From JAEUHQ01 sp964538915 (GTDB taxonomy: Bacteria; Planctomycetota; UBA1135; UBA2386): a DNA stretch of 64,000 nt. Location of the stretch: positions 1 to 64,000 of the forward strand of contig CAZIFB010000016.1 in assembly GCA_964538915.1 (NCBI GenBank), in the 5' to 3' direction. A program made the translations under genes and the position numbers. The notes beneath the pieces are model-generated. The model did no database searches. It was not told the DNA's origin and saw only the letters and a list, made by a program, of their open reading frames with translations. Each line of letters begins with the position of its first letter. Positions within the stretch are counted from its first letter, which is position 1. Below, in pieces: positions 9,601 through 17,528 of this stretch.

Positions 9601-10437
9601 GACGCGCTCGGCCATCTTGCGCGTGTTCGCGAACACGAGCGTCGTGCGGTGTTCGGCGATCAGCGTGCTCATGCGGCCGAAGACCTCGTTCCAGATCTCG
9701 CCGCTGCAGATCGTGTCGAGCGGCGCGCCGGGCACCTCGATCTCGAGGTCCATAGCGCGCGAGTGGCCGATGTCGACGATCGTGCACGGGCGGTCGGCGC
9801 CGGCCAGCAGGCCGGCGGTCGCCTCGATCGGACGCTGCGTCGCGGACAGGCCGATGCGCTGCAGCGTCCCGCCGTGCTGACGCACGAGCAGGTCGAGCCG
9901 TTCGCACGTGAGTGCGAAGTGCGATCCGCGTTTGCTGCCGGCGAGTGCGTGGATCTCGTCGACGATCAACGTGCGCGCGGTGGCCAGCATCTTCCGGCCG
10001 CGCATCGTGGTCAGCAGGATGTAGAGCGACTCCGGCGTCGTGACGAGGATGTGCGGCGGCGTGCGTGTCATCGCCGCGCGTTCGTTCGCCGGCGTGTCGC
10101 CCGAACGAACGGTCACGCGCACCTCGGGCAACGACGGGTCGAGGTTGCGCAGTTCGGCCAGCGGCTGCTGCAGGTTCTTCTGCACGTCGTTGGCCAGTGC
10201 GCGCAGCGGCGACACGTAGACGACGTGCAGCTCGTCGCGCAGCGCATCACCCCTCTGCAGCAACGCATCGAGCGAGTGGAGGAACGCGGCGAGCGTCTTG
10301 CCGGACCCGGTCGGCGCCGCGATCAGCACGTGTTCGCCGGCGGCGATGCGCGGCCAGCCGGCGACCTGCGGCGGCGAGGGGTCGCCGAGGCGCTCGCGGA
10401 ACCAGCGCGCGACGGTGGGGTGGAACGAGGGCAGCAC
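6613..10437 (-). CDS. Lhr-like superfamily 2 DEAD/DEAH helicase
   Basis: A large SF2 helicase of about 1274 residues, reading from a GTG start. Walker A APTGSGKT is at 41-48 and the Walker B box DEIH at 160-163, followed by the ALAGSKRG segment typical of Lhr proteins. Motif III (SAT), motif V (TSSLELGIDIGDVDLV) and motif VI (QRIGRAGH) follow in order. The C-terminal ~700 residues match the extended winged-helix and DEAD/H-associated region of Lhr. Lhr enzymes translocate 3'-5' on single-stranded DNA and unwind DNA:RNA hybrids, with a role in DNA repair. The GTG at 10437 was chosen because it directly precedes the conserved PSFHPTVARWF start; upstream in-frame sequence is arginine-rich, as expected of non-coding DNA. 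The gene looks complete. The neighbouring genes give no operon clue. Confidence 0.85.
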   Translation of the reverse strand: MLPSFHPTVARWFRERLGDPSPPQVAGWPRIAAGEHVLIAAPTGSGKTLAAFLHSLDALLQRGDALRDELHVVYVSPLRALANDVQKNLQQPLAELRNLDPSLPEVRVTVRSGDTPANERAAMTRTPPHILVTTPESLYILLTTMRGRKMLATARTLIVDEIHALAGSKRGSHFALTCERLDLLVRQHGGTLQRIGLSATQRPIEATAGLLAGADRPCTIVDIGHSRAMDLEIEVPGAPLDTICSGEIWNEVFGRMSTLIAEHRTTLVFANTRKMAERVAARLAEVVGKDLVTSHHGSLSKARRLDAEQRLKHGQLKALVATSSLELGIDIGDVDLVLQIGPTPSIAALLQRIGRAGHGIGRLPKGRLFPLTRDELLASAGLLFAVRHGDLDRTTQPRHPLDILAQQVVAACCDDTFVEDELFAAARRAFPFRELSRDRFDAVLAMHAGGRAALLHRDSIHRTVRATRRARLTAVTCGGAIPDVADWQVVLDHDDTPVGTVHEDFAIESSVGDVFQLGTTSWQIRRIGSGQLRVADAHGVPPSLPFWIAEGPSRSDELSAAIAHVRVHGTSSEWLQGECGLRPAAADQLAEYLRSGAAGLGAMPSRDQLVLERFFDETGGQQLILHAPFGSRINRALGLALRKRFCTGFGYELQAAANEDALLISLGPMHSFELGDVWNYLHPDTAKDVLVQAMLPAPMFQARWRWNVARSLLVERFRSGRKVPAPLLRFRADDALAAAFPQAQACPETLPPGPIEVPEDHPVVGQTVHDTLHEAMDVDGMLALLARIRGGAIALREVDHSGPSPFAESILHAMPYSFLDDAPLEERRTQAVTSAQRGARRPAASHDVASELDPAAVEQVQEECWPDPRSAAELHEALGWMGWLRDAEVEPSWREWLATLAADGRAQHDGDRWFAAESGRDRLAGWRGRLEAVIPVHADDLPFEDQEALRALEAEGTAMRARLVGREVWAHRRLLARVRNRMLDRLRSAVQPVSQADFAAFLAGWQGTTETTRRTGPRGLHETLAQFASAAFPAEAWEHDVLPPRIADYRREWLDQATLSGEFVWLRLWGPWHGPLSRLPLSIVPRQDLALWLELPLERAEPDELGAAARTLHELLARRGALFPTDLQTQSRLLPSHLEEGLGELVGSGLATCDSFATMRQLAIAPSQRAFPLFAVGRWSLLPLPAKDTRASDAAIELCARSLLARFGVVSHPLLLAERVPVPWRLLLRTLRGLELRGDVRGGRFVTGWAGEQYALAGAITGLRTRVRAAMSAS

Positions 10438-10499
10438 GACGGTCGGCGTTTCGGGCCGCGCAGCATACCGCTGTCCGCGGTGTCTGCTCCGTGCCGCGA

Positions 10500-11210
10500 T
10501 CAGCGCGCCGGTGCGAGAGCGGGCGTGGTGTCGGCGCCGATTTGCTCGTGCAGGGGGCGGGTGTGGCGGCGGCAGCCGAACAGGGTGCGCCACAGCATGG
10601 TCGCCGTCGCCCTCGTGGGCGAACGCTGGAGTTCGTCGCGCTGCTCGCGCACGTGCGTGACCATGCGCTGCACGAAGTCGCCGAGCGTCACCGCGGCCGT
10701 GCTTCTCGTGCGTCGGCCCAGCGCGCGCAGCACGGCGACGCCTTCCTGGTGTCGTTCGAGGAGCTGCGCGACGGAGTCGCCGGGTCCGAGCTGCAGGAAA
10801 CAGTGCGGCGGCAGGGGCACGACCGACGCCCTGGCGGACGAGGTCGAGAGCGACGCTCCGCACGCGAACCGGGTCACGAACTCCACGACGGTGTGCGGGT
10901 GCGGGCCGGCGAACTGGTGGATCGCCGCCAGCATCCCGCGGTCGCGATGGACGAACGGCAGCACGACGGGAGCCGGCACCAGGTTCGGCACCTGCGCTTC
11001 GCCGAGCGGCACGAACCCGGACCGCGCGAGATCGTCGATGGCGTCGCGGGTCGACCACAGCAGGTCGACGGCGCGCATCGGCAGCACGCGGGCGGGAGTG
11101 GGCAGGCTTCGTGCGATCGACCGTCGGGCCAGCAGCCAGCCGGCGGCCACTGCGGCGAACGCCGTCGTCGCGGCCACCGCCGCGAAGGAACTCGCGAGCA
11201 GCGAGAGCAT
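10500..11210 (-). CDS. Hypothetical membrane-anchored protein
   Basis: A 236-residue protein of unknown family. It begins with a hydrophobic, Ala-rich helix (about residues 5-27) ending in LLARR, the profile of an N-terminal signal anchor. The remainder is probably cytoplasmic or peripheral. It contains HRDRGMLAAIHQFAGPHPHTV and GASLSTSSA, and a basic C-terminal third rich in Arg/Glu that may be coiled. The ATG at 11210 was chosen because it opens the hydrophobic helix; the frame extends upstream but reads as non-coding arginine-rich sequence. It lies 62 bp upstream of the helicase gene on the same strand, so the two could be co-transcribed. No motif allows a function call. Confidence 0.55.
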   Translation of the reverse strand: MLSLLASSFAAVAATTAFAAVAAGWLLARRSIARSLPTPARVLPMRAVDLLWSTRDAIDDLARSGFVPLGEAQVPNLVPAPVVLPFVHRDRGMLAAIHQFAGPHPHTVVEFVTRFACGASLSTSSARASVVPLPPHCFLQLGPGDSVAQLLERHQEGVAVLRALGRRTRSTAAVTLGDFVQRMVTHVREQRDELQRSPTRATATMLWRTLFGCRRHTRPLHEQIGADTTPALAPAR

Positions 11211-11360
11211 CGCCGGGGTATCGGGCACACGGCACGGTTCGTGGCACGCGCATCGGGGCGGCGTCCCGTTGCGAGACGCGGTGCGTCCGTGTTCGGGGCC
11301 GGCTCCCGTTGCCACCGGGGGGCACTCCCCGATGTCCCCTGCGTGGCGGGTCGGCCGGCC

Positions 11361-11390
11361 TTGACAGGGGCGGTGCGGCTCGGCGACAAG
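11361..11390 (+). promoter_or_regulatory. Putative sigma-70 promoter of the M1 aminopeptidase gene
   Basis: TTGACA at 11361-11366 is a perfect -35 box. GACAAG at 11385-11390, 18 bp on, is a weak -10. The implied leader before the ATG at 11410 is about 13 nt. The -35 lies in a 199-bp divergent intergenic region. Confidence 0.45.
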
Positions 11391-11409
11391 CGTCGTCCCT
11401 CGCCCCTCC

Positions 11410-13395
11410 ATGCGCGCCCGCTTCTTCACGTTCCTGACCGCGGCGTCGGCGGTCGTCCAGGCCGCGGTCGGCCAGCCGCCCGTCACGACGACGGACGCGC
11501 AGCACTACCGGCTCGAGGTCGAACTCGACTTCGCGAACCACGCGATTTCAGGCAAGTGCACTGCGACGTTCGTCAGCGCGGCGCCGGCGCTGCAGACCCT
11601 GTCGCTCGATCTCGCTTCGGCGCTCACGGTGACCGGCGTGACGATGGGGGGCGTGCCGGTCTCGTGGACGCGGCCCGCCGACCGCGTCGTGGTCACCCTG
11701 GACCAGCCGTACGGCGTCGGGCAGGCGTTCACCGTCGAAGTCGCGTACGGCGGTGTGCCCGCCGCGAGCTCGGGCTTCGGCGGGCTGCAGTTCGTCACGA
11801 CCCCGGGCGGTCGCGCGTGTGCGTGGACGCTGAGCGAGCCGTGGGACGCGAAGACCTGGTGGCCGGGCAAGGACGAACTCGACGACAAGGCGACCTTCGA
11901 GATCTGGATCACGCATCCCGCGAACATGGCCGCGGTCTGCAACGGCGTGCTGCAGGGCACCGACGCGCTCGCGGGCAATCGCGCGCGCAGCCGCTGGCAG
12001 ACTGCCTACCCGATGGCAGCGTACCTCGCGTCGTTCGTGTGCACCGAGTGGAGCGTGCGCACGGACACGTACACTGGGTTCGGCGCCGCGATGCCCGTGC
12101 AGTTCTGGGTGTTCCCCGAGAGCTTCGCGGGCTGGGGCCCGGGCATGGACCGCGTCGTGCCGATGCTGCACGCGCTGTCGGGCGTCTACGGCCAGTACCC
12201 GTTCGTCGCGGAGAAGTACGGCGTCGCCCAGTTCACGTGGAGCGGCGGCATGGAGCACCAGACGGTCAGCAGCCAGGCGTCGGTGTCTGAGTCGATCACG
12301 GCCCACGAACTCGCGCACCAGTGGTGGGGCGACATGATCACGTGTGCTTCGTGGAACGACATCTGGCTCAACGAGGGCTTCGCGACGTTCAGCGAGGCGA
12401 TCTGGTACGAACGCAAGGCCGGCGGCACGCTCGCCGACTACCTCGCCGCGATGGTCGCGCGCAAGCCGCTCTCGACGTCGGGCACGGTGTACGTCTACAC
12501 GCCGACGTCCGTCGCCGAGATCTTCAGCACGACCAACGTGTACCGGAAGGGCGCGTGGGTGCTGCACATGCTGCGCGGAGTGCTGGGCGACGCCGCGTTC
12601 TTCCAGGCGCTGCTCGACTATCGCGCCGCGTACGAAGGCGACTCGGCGACCACGGCACAGTTCGCCGCGGCGGTCGAACAGAGCACCGGCCGCGAACTCG
12701 ACTGGTTCTTCGACGAATGGGTGATGAACCCCGGGTCGCCGGCGTGGTCCTTCGCGTGGGCGAACCGCACGGTGGCGGGCGCGAACCGTCTCTACCTCGA
12801 ACTCGATCAGACCCAGGCGTCGCAGAGCGTCTTCACGATGCCGGTCCGTGTGCGGGTGACGACGTCCGCGGGCACCGTGGACGCGACGGTGTGGAACGAC
12901 GAACGCAGCGACCAGGTCGTGATCCCGCTGCCGGCGCCCGCGACCGCGGTTGCAATCGATCCGGACCAGTGGATTCTGCGCGGCACCCCGCAGTCGCGTC
13001 CGTACACCACACCGTTCTTCGGCGCCGACGGCACGTCGATCGACACGGTGAACGGCGGAGCGATCGAGTACCACCTCGACCTCGGTGCGCCGGCCGCGGG
13101 GCGGCCGTACTTCGTGGTGCTCGGTCTCTCCGGCAGCACGCCGCCGTGGATCGTCGCCGGCCTGCCGATTCCCGTGGCCGTGGACGGCCTGACGTCGATC
13201 GCCATCAATGCAGCCAACACGCCGGTGTTCACCGACTTCTTCGGAGTGATCGGTGCGAACGGCGCCGCGCGCGCCAAGTTCGACCTGCCGCCCGGCATCG
13301 CGGCGGCGCTCGCGGGCTCGACCGTCACCGCCGCGGCGGTGCTGATCGACCAGTTCGACTTCGCGTCGCGCCCGGTGGACGTCCTGCTGCGGTGA
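11410..13395 (+). CDS. Secreted M1-family zinc aminopeptidase
   Basis: A 661-residue metallopeptidase with a signal peptide (about residues 1-21). The N-terminal beta domain leads to GGMEHQ at 279-284, the equivalent of the exopeptidase GAMEN motif. The zinc site HELAHQWWGD follows at 299-308, with the third zinc ligand Glu322 in NEGFATF. Tyr in the downstream NVYRKGAW segment fits the transition-state-stabilising tyrosine. The long alpha-helical domain of larger M1 enzymes is missing. Instead the last ~125 residues form a beta-rich module resembling the ends of other secreted proteins in this window. M1 enzymes remove N-terminal residues from peptides, so this one likely digests peptides outside the cytoplasm. 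Its own promoter-like signal and isolation from neighbours suggest monocistronic expression. Confidence 0.9.
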   Translation: MRARFFTFLTAASAVVQAAVGQPPVTTTDAQHYRLEVELDFANHAISGKCTATFVSAAPALQTLSLDLASALTVTGVTMGGVPVSWTRPADRVVVTLDQPYGVGQAFTVEVAYGGVPAASSGFGGLQFVTTPGGRACAWTLSEPWDAKTWWPGKDELDDKATFEIWITHPANMAAVCNGVLQGTDALAGNRARSRWQTAYPMAAYLASFVCTEWSVRTDTYTGFGAAMPVQFWVFPESFAGWGPGMDRVVPMLHALSGVYGQYPFVAEKYGVAQFTWSGGMEHQTVSSQASVSESITAHELAHQWWGDMITCASWNDIWLNEGFATFSEAIWYERKAGGTLADYLAAMVARKPLSTSGTVYVYTPTSVAEIFSTTNVYRKGAWVLHMLRGVLGDAAFFQALLDYRAAYEGDSATTAQFAAAVEQSTGRELDWFFDEWVMNPGSPAWSFAWANRTVAGANRLYLELDQTQASQSVFTMPVRVRVTTSAGTVDATVWNDERSDQVVIPLPAPATAVAIDPDQWILRGTPQSRPYTTPFFGADGTSIDTVNGGAIEYHLDLGAPAAGRPYFVVLGLSGSTPPWIVAGLPIPVAVDGLTSIAINAANTPVFTDFFGVIGANGAARAKFDLPPGIAAALAGSTVTAAAVLIDQFDFASRPVDVLLR

Positions 13396-13482
13396 GTGCT
13401 CTGCCGCAATGGGCCGCCGAGGGCCCCGGGCTGCGGCCCGATCGAGGGCCGCGATGGGCTCGGAAAGCGCCGGCCCGGCGTC

Positions 13483-13488
13483 TACCTT
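13483..13488 (+). promoter_or_regulatory. Putative -10 box of the rRNA methyltransferase gene
   Basis: TACCTT ends 10 nt before the ATG at 13499, implying a leader of about 4 nt. It supports the 13499 start over an in-frame ATG at 13409. Confidence 0.35.
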
Positions 13489-13498
13489 CCCCGCCCCG

Positions 13499-14707
13499 AT
13501 GTCGAGCGAACCGAGCCAGGAGCCCGAAGCCCCGCGTCCCGCGATCCGTCTCACCGCGAAGGCGAGCGGCTTCCTGCGGCGCGGACAGCCGTGGTTCTAC
13601 GCCGACGATGTCGAACGCGGCGAGGTCGCGCCGCCCCGGCTCGTGCGGGTGCGCGACGAGAACGAACGCGATCTCGGCCTCGCGTTCACGTCGGCGAGCC
13701 GCCTCGCACTGCGCTGGTGCGGGCCGTGGCCGGGCGACGGGGCACCCGACCGCGAGACGTTCTTCCACGAGCGCCTTGCGGCCGCGATCGAACGTCGCGC
13801 CGGCTTCCTCGGTCCGACCGACGGCGTGCGCATCGTGCACGGCGAGAGCGACGGGTTGCCGGGCCTCGTGATCGACCGCTACGGACCGGTGCTCGTGTTG
13901 CAGTCGACCGCCGCGGTGGTGGAGAACGCGCTCGACGCGATCGTGCCGTTTGTCGCCGACCGACTGCACGCCGATGCGGTCGTCGCCCGCAACGACACAC
14001 CGGCGCGCAAACACGAAGGGCTGCGCGAGGAAGTGACGCTGCTGCACGGTCGCCGCATCACCGAGACGACGATCGTCGAGCACGGCGTGCGGCACACGGT
14101 GCGGCCGTTCACCGGGCACAAGACCGGCTTCTATCTCGACCAGCGACCCGCGCGCGCGCTGGTGCAGGAACTCGGCAAGGGCCGGCGCGTGCTCGACCTC
14201 TTCTGCTACCAGGCAGGGTTCGCGCGCAACGCACTGAAGGGCGGTGCGAGGGCGGCCGTCGCGGTCGACCAATCGGCCGATGCCCTGGCCCTCGCCGTCG
14301 CCGATGCCGCCGCGGATGGAATCGCCGGGCTCGCGACCGAGGCAGCCAACGTCTTCGACTTCGTCCGCGCCCAGCGCGACGCCGGCGCGCAGCACGACCT
14401 GATCGTGCTCGATCCTCCGGCGTTCGCGAAGTCGCGCCGCGAGGTCGAGGGTGCGGAGCGCGGCTACCGCGACCTGAACCGTCAGGCGCTGCGCCTCCTC
14501 GCACCGCACGGCTTCCTCGTCACGTGCACGTGCAGCCATCACATGACGCTGCCTCGGTTCGAGGAGATCGTGCGACAGGCCGCCGCCGGGCTGCCCTTCC
14601 GCGTGATGCTTCGGCAGCGACTCGGAGCCGGCCCCGACCACCCCGTCGCCGTCACCCACCCCGAATCCGAATACCTGAAGGTGCTGCTGCTGCAGCGCGT
14701 CGACTGA
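13499..14707 (+). CDS. RlmI-type class I SAM-dependent rRNA cytosine methyltransferase
   Basis: A 402-residue protein with an N-terminal PUA-type RNA-binding domain (about 14-90), beginning RLTAKASGFLRRGQPWFY. A Rossmann methyltransferase domain follows. It contains KTGFYLDQR, the SAM-binding DLFCYQAGFARNAL segment, and LDPPAFAKS, the DPP(A/S)F catalytic-loop motif of the RlmI/RlmK family. CTCSHH near the C-terminus contains the family's nucleophilic cysteine region. E. coli RlmI makes m5C1962 in 23S rRNA; a similar target is likely but unproven. The ATG at 13499 is supported by the domain boundary and by a -10-like TACCTT just upstream. thiS follows 8 nt after the stop, so the two are probably co-transcribed. 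Confidence 0.85.
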   Translation: MSSEPSQEPEAPRPAIRLTAKASGFLRRGQPWFYADDVERGEVAPPRLVRVRDENERDLGLAFTSASRLALRWCGPWPGDGAPDRETFFHERLAAAIERRAGFLGPTDGVRIVHGESDGLPGLVIDRYGPVLVLQSTAAVVENALDAIVPFVADRLHADAVVARNDTPARKHEGLREEVTLLHGRRITETTIVEHGVRHTVRPFTGHKTGFYLDQRPARALVQELGKGRRVLDLFCYQAGFARNALKGGARAAVAVDQSADALALAVADAAADGIAGLATEAANVFDFVRAQRDAGAQHDLIVLDPPAFAKSRREVEGAERGYRDLNRQALRLLAPHGFLVTCTCSHHMTLPRFEEIVRQAAAGLPFRVMLRQRLGAGPDHPVAVTHPESEYLKVLLLQRVD

Positions 14708-14715
14708 CGAGCACC

Positions 14716-14928
14716 ATGAACGACGAACTCGGCATCACCGTGAACGGCGACCCGCGCACGATGCCGGCCGGCGCGACGGTCGCCGACCTCGTGGCCACCC
14801 TCGGACTGCGGCCCGAGCAGGTCGCCGTCGAACGAAACAAGGCGATCGTCCGGCGGGCGGACCACGCGTCGACGGCACTCGCCGACGGGGACCGGCTCGA
14901 GGTCGTGACGTTCTTCGGCGGCGGCTGA
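14716..14928 (+). CDS. thiS: Sulfur carrier protein ThiS
   Basis: A 70-residue ubiquitin-fold sulfur carrier. The sequence VNGDPRTMPAGATVADLVATLG, the internal VAVERNKAIVRR strand and the terminal FFGGG match ThiS. The C-terminal Gly-Gly is adenylated by ThiF and then converted to a thiocarboxylate, which donates sulfur to thiazole synthase ThiG. The gene begins 8 nt after the methyltransferase stop and is too short to be judged by length alone, but the motifs are clear. The partner thiG lies 4 kb downstream on the same strand, separated by a sigma-factor fusion and an opposed lipoprotein gene. No thiF, thiH or thiO is visible in the window, and no TPP riboswitch is apparent upstream. Confidence 0.9.
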   Translation: MNDELGITVNGDPRTMPAGATVADLVATLGLRPEQVAVERNKAIVRRADHASTALADGDRLEVVTFFGGG

Positions 14929-15008
14929 TCCGCCACGATCGTCGTGCCTCCATCGGGAAGAACCGCCCGATCGTGTCACACTGGGGCTCCGTCCGTCGTC
15001 AATCCGTC

Positions 15009-17510
15009 GTGACCGACGCGAACGTGTTCCCCGACTTCGAGACGCTGCGCCGCCAGGAGGCGCGGTTGCGTCCGCTGGTCCGGGCGCTCGTGCGCGACGA
15101 CGCCGTCGGCGACGTGCTGCAGGAGACGTGGCTCCGCGCCTGGTCGAGGCCGCCGCGTTCGGCCGCTTCGACGGAAGGCTGGTTGCGCCGCGTGGCGGCG
15201 CGCTTCGCGCTCACACATCGCCGCGCCGAGGACAGGCGTCGGCGTCACGAGGCGGCGGCCGCGCGGGACGCTGTTGCGGAGACTCCTTCGACGGAGGAGA
15301 CCGTCGAGCGGCTCGCGCTGCAGCGCGCGGTCGCGACGGCGGCGTCGTCGTTGCCCGAGCCACTGCGCACGGCAGTGCTCCTGCGCTACTACCACGGCCT
15401 CTCGGCGGAGGACACGGCGGCGCGGACGGGAACGACCGCCGCGAACGTCCGACAGCGGACCCATCGTGGTCTCGCCGCGATGCGCACGCAGCTCGAATGC
15501 GAACTCGGCGGCGGATGGCGTGCGGCGCCCGCGGCTCTCTGGTTCTGCGCGCCCGATCCGACCGGCGCACCCCTCACCCTCGTCTCCTCCCTTCTCTGCA
15601 TGACGAAGCTCGGCGTGGCGTCTCTCGTGATCGGCGGCCTGTGCGTGCTGGCGGTCGTCGCGGTGACCGTTCCCTCCTGGTTCGCGACACCGCCGGCGAC
15701 GAGAACCGACGACGCCGTGGCCGCACGGTCGGAGTCGCCGGTGCCGAGCACGGCATCGGGTGCGGGACAGGCCGCGCCGGCGGCAGCGGAACGAACCGCG
15801 GCGCCAGGAGCCCGGGACGGCGAGTCCGCGCATCGTGTGCGCGGGACGATCGTCGACGATCGTGGACGACCGGTCGTCGGCGCGGAGGTCCGCGCGGCGA
15901 AGGCAGACGGAACGGGCTGGACGAGCCTCGCCGTCTCCGATGCGGGCGGTGAGGTCGAGATCGGGCCGGTGTCGCCGGTGGCGCAACTCGACGTCGCGCC
16001 GCCGTGGATCGCCGTGGCCGTCCAGGTGCCGTCGTTCGATCGTCCGCGCGTCGCGCCCATGTTCGTCGTCGCCCCGGCGCGCGAGCAGGTCGTCACCGTG
16101 CGCGACGATCGCGGCTTCCCCGTCGCCGGTGCAACGGCGGCCGTGCAGGTCCACGGGCTCGTCGAGTTCCCGCGTTCGCTGGACGACGCCGCGCGCGTTG
16201 CACCGGCGAACGGCGTCAGCGACGAGTCGGGGCGCGTGCGGTGGCCGCGACTCCCGCTCTCCGGCACCGTGATCGCAGTCCACAAGCCCGGCCATCGCCC
16301 CGTCGCCGTGCGGGTCGAGGAAGCGACCGCGGCCGACCTCGAAGTCGTGCTGGCGCGCATCGAGAAGGGCGAGCGCATCGTGACCGGCGTCGTCACCGGT
16401 CCGCGCGGTTCCTACCTGCGCGGCGCCGTGGTGGGTCTCGGCGGTCGTCGCACGACGACGGACGACTTCGGCGGCTACCTGCTCGCGATCGAACCCGGCG
16501 CGTACGTGGACCCGAGCAGTGCCTTGTATGCGGTCGCCGACGACCTCTTCCCCGCGGTCGTGCGCGAGTTCGGTGCGCGTCTCGACGGAGCGTCCGGCAC
16601 CACGGTCGTGCAGGACCTGAAGGTCGAACGTCTCGCGACCGTGATCGAAGGGCGCGTCGTCGACGCCGACGGCAAGGGCGTGGCCGGCGTCGCCGTGTAC
16701 CCGTGGAAGCTCGAGACCCTGACGCCGAACGAGACCGCCGAGGACCTGGCGGCGCCGCACGACCAGCAGCCGATCTCGCTGGTCGGCAACAAGGTCCGTG
16801 CGTTCGGGAGCACCGACGACGACGGTCGCTTCACGCTGCCGGGTCTCGACGAGCGGGCGTACCGGCTGCGCGTCTTCGACCGCGCACAGCAGTGGGCGTG
16901 GACCACGCCCGAGATCCGCGGCGGCACGCGCGACGTCGAGATCCGTCTGCCCGGCGATCTGCAGGGTCCCGTCGCCGGCGTGGTGCGTGATCGCAGCGGC
17001 GCGCCCGCGGCCCGCGTTCGGATCGGCGCCTACATGGAGGTGTACGGGAACGGCGGCGGCGTCGCGTCGATCGGGCTCCGCGCGTCGACGACGACGGACG
17101 CGGAGGGACGGTTCTCGCTGCCGTCGATCGCGCGCCACGGTGTGTCGCTGAGCCTCGGAGGCAAGCAGTGGGTGGACCAGAGCCACCCGATCGACCCGAC
17201 CGTCGACACGACGAAGCTGGAGATCACGATGCTGCGTCGCTGCCACGTGAGGGTGCAGCTCGCGGACCCGGCGTTCGCCCAGGCGCAGGTCTCGTTCCTC
17301 GACGTGAACGGCGACACGGTGATGATCCAGCAGGACAGCGGAGGCACGAGCATGAAGACGACGACCTGTCGGCTTCACGACGGGAAGACCGAGGTGCTCT
17401 CGCTCAGCGAAGCGGCTGTCGTGCTCGACGTGCGCAAGGACGACGGCACGTCGTTGCAGCAGTACTCGATCGTGCTCCAACCAGGCGACGTCAACCTGGT
17501 CGCGCGCTGA
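15009..17510 (+). CDS. ECF sigma factor fused to a transmembrane segment and extracytoplasmic beta repeats
   Basis: An 833-residue fusion read from GTG 15009; GTG 14973 is an in-frame alternative. Residues ~12-78 are sigma region 2, with VGDVLQETWLRAW and GWLRRVAARFAL. Residues ~100-163 are region 4, with LPEPLRTAVLLRYYHGLSAEDTAARTGTTAANVRQR as its helix-turn-helix. A hydrophobic helix follows at about 200-222 (VASLVIGGLCVLAVVAVTV), then a Pro/Ala/Thr-rich linker. The remaining ~550 residues hold several carboxypeptidase-regulatory-like beta domains: VRGTIVDDRGRPVVGAEVRA, IEGRVVDADGKGVAGVAVYP and VAGVVRDRSGAPAARVRIG. The sigma part would face the cytoplasm and the repeats the periplasm, so release or signal transmission would be needed for action. 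Planctomycetes are known to carry ECF proteins with C-terminal extensions; the ligand, promoter targets and any processing protease are unknown. No separate anti-sigma gene is adjacent. Confidence 0.85.
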   Translation: MTDANVFPDFETLRRQEARLRPLVRALVRDDAVGDVLQETWLRAWSRPPRSAASTEGWLRRVAARFALTHRRAEDRRRRHEAAAARDAVAETPSTEETVERLALQRAVATAASSLPEPLRTAVLLRYYHGLSAEDTAARTGTTAANVRQRTHRGLAAMRTQLECELGGGWRAAPAALWFCAPDPTGAPLTLVSSLLCMTKLGVASLVIGGLCVLAVVAVTVPSWFATPPATRTDDAVAARSESPVPSTASGAGQAAPAAAERTAAPGARDGESAHRVRGTIVDDRGRPVVGAEVRAAKADGTGWTSLAVSDAGGEVEIGPVSPVAQLDVAPPWIAVAVQVPSFDRPRVAPMFVVAPAREQVVTVRDDRGFPVAGATAAVQVHGLVEFPRSLDDAARVAPANGVSDESGRVRWPRLPLSGTVIAVHKPGHRPVAVRVEEATAADLEVVLARIEKGERIVTGVVTGPRGSYLRGAVVGLGGRRTTTDDFGGYLLAIEPGAYVDPSSALYAVADDLFPAVVREFGARLDGASGTTVVQDLKVERLATVIEGRVVDADGKGVAGVAVYPWKLETLTPNETAEDLAAPHDQQPISLVGNKVRAFGSTDDDGRFTLPGLDERAYRLRVFDRAQQWAWTTPEIRGGTRDVEIRLPGDLQGPVAGVVRDRSGAPAARVRIGAYMEVYGNGGGVASIGLRASTTTDAEGRFSLPSIARHGVSLSLGGKQWVDQSHPIDPTVDTTKLEITMLRRCHVRVQLADPAFAQAQVSFLDVNGDTVMIQQDSGGTSMKTTTCRLHDGKTEVLSLSEAAVVLDVRKDDGTSLQQYSIVLQPGDVNLVAR

Positions 17511-17528
17511 CGCTGCGTGGCGCGTCAG
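17507..17528. terminator. Inverted repeat carrying both stop codons of a convergent pair
   Basis: CTGACGC (17507-17513) and GCGTCAG (17522-17528) form a perfect 7-bp stem around an 8-nt loop. The left arm contains the sigma-fusion TGA and the right arm contains the complement of the kelch lipoprotein TGA. There is no T tract. A bidirectional terminator is the likely role. Confidence 0.45.

Noticed and set aside
10065..12290. A 741-codon plus-strand frame across the helicase start and the aminopeptidase
   Set aside because: Arginine-rich product crossing two genes with strong motifs; no start signal.
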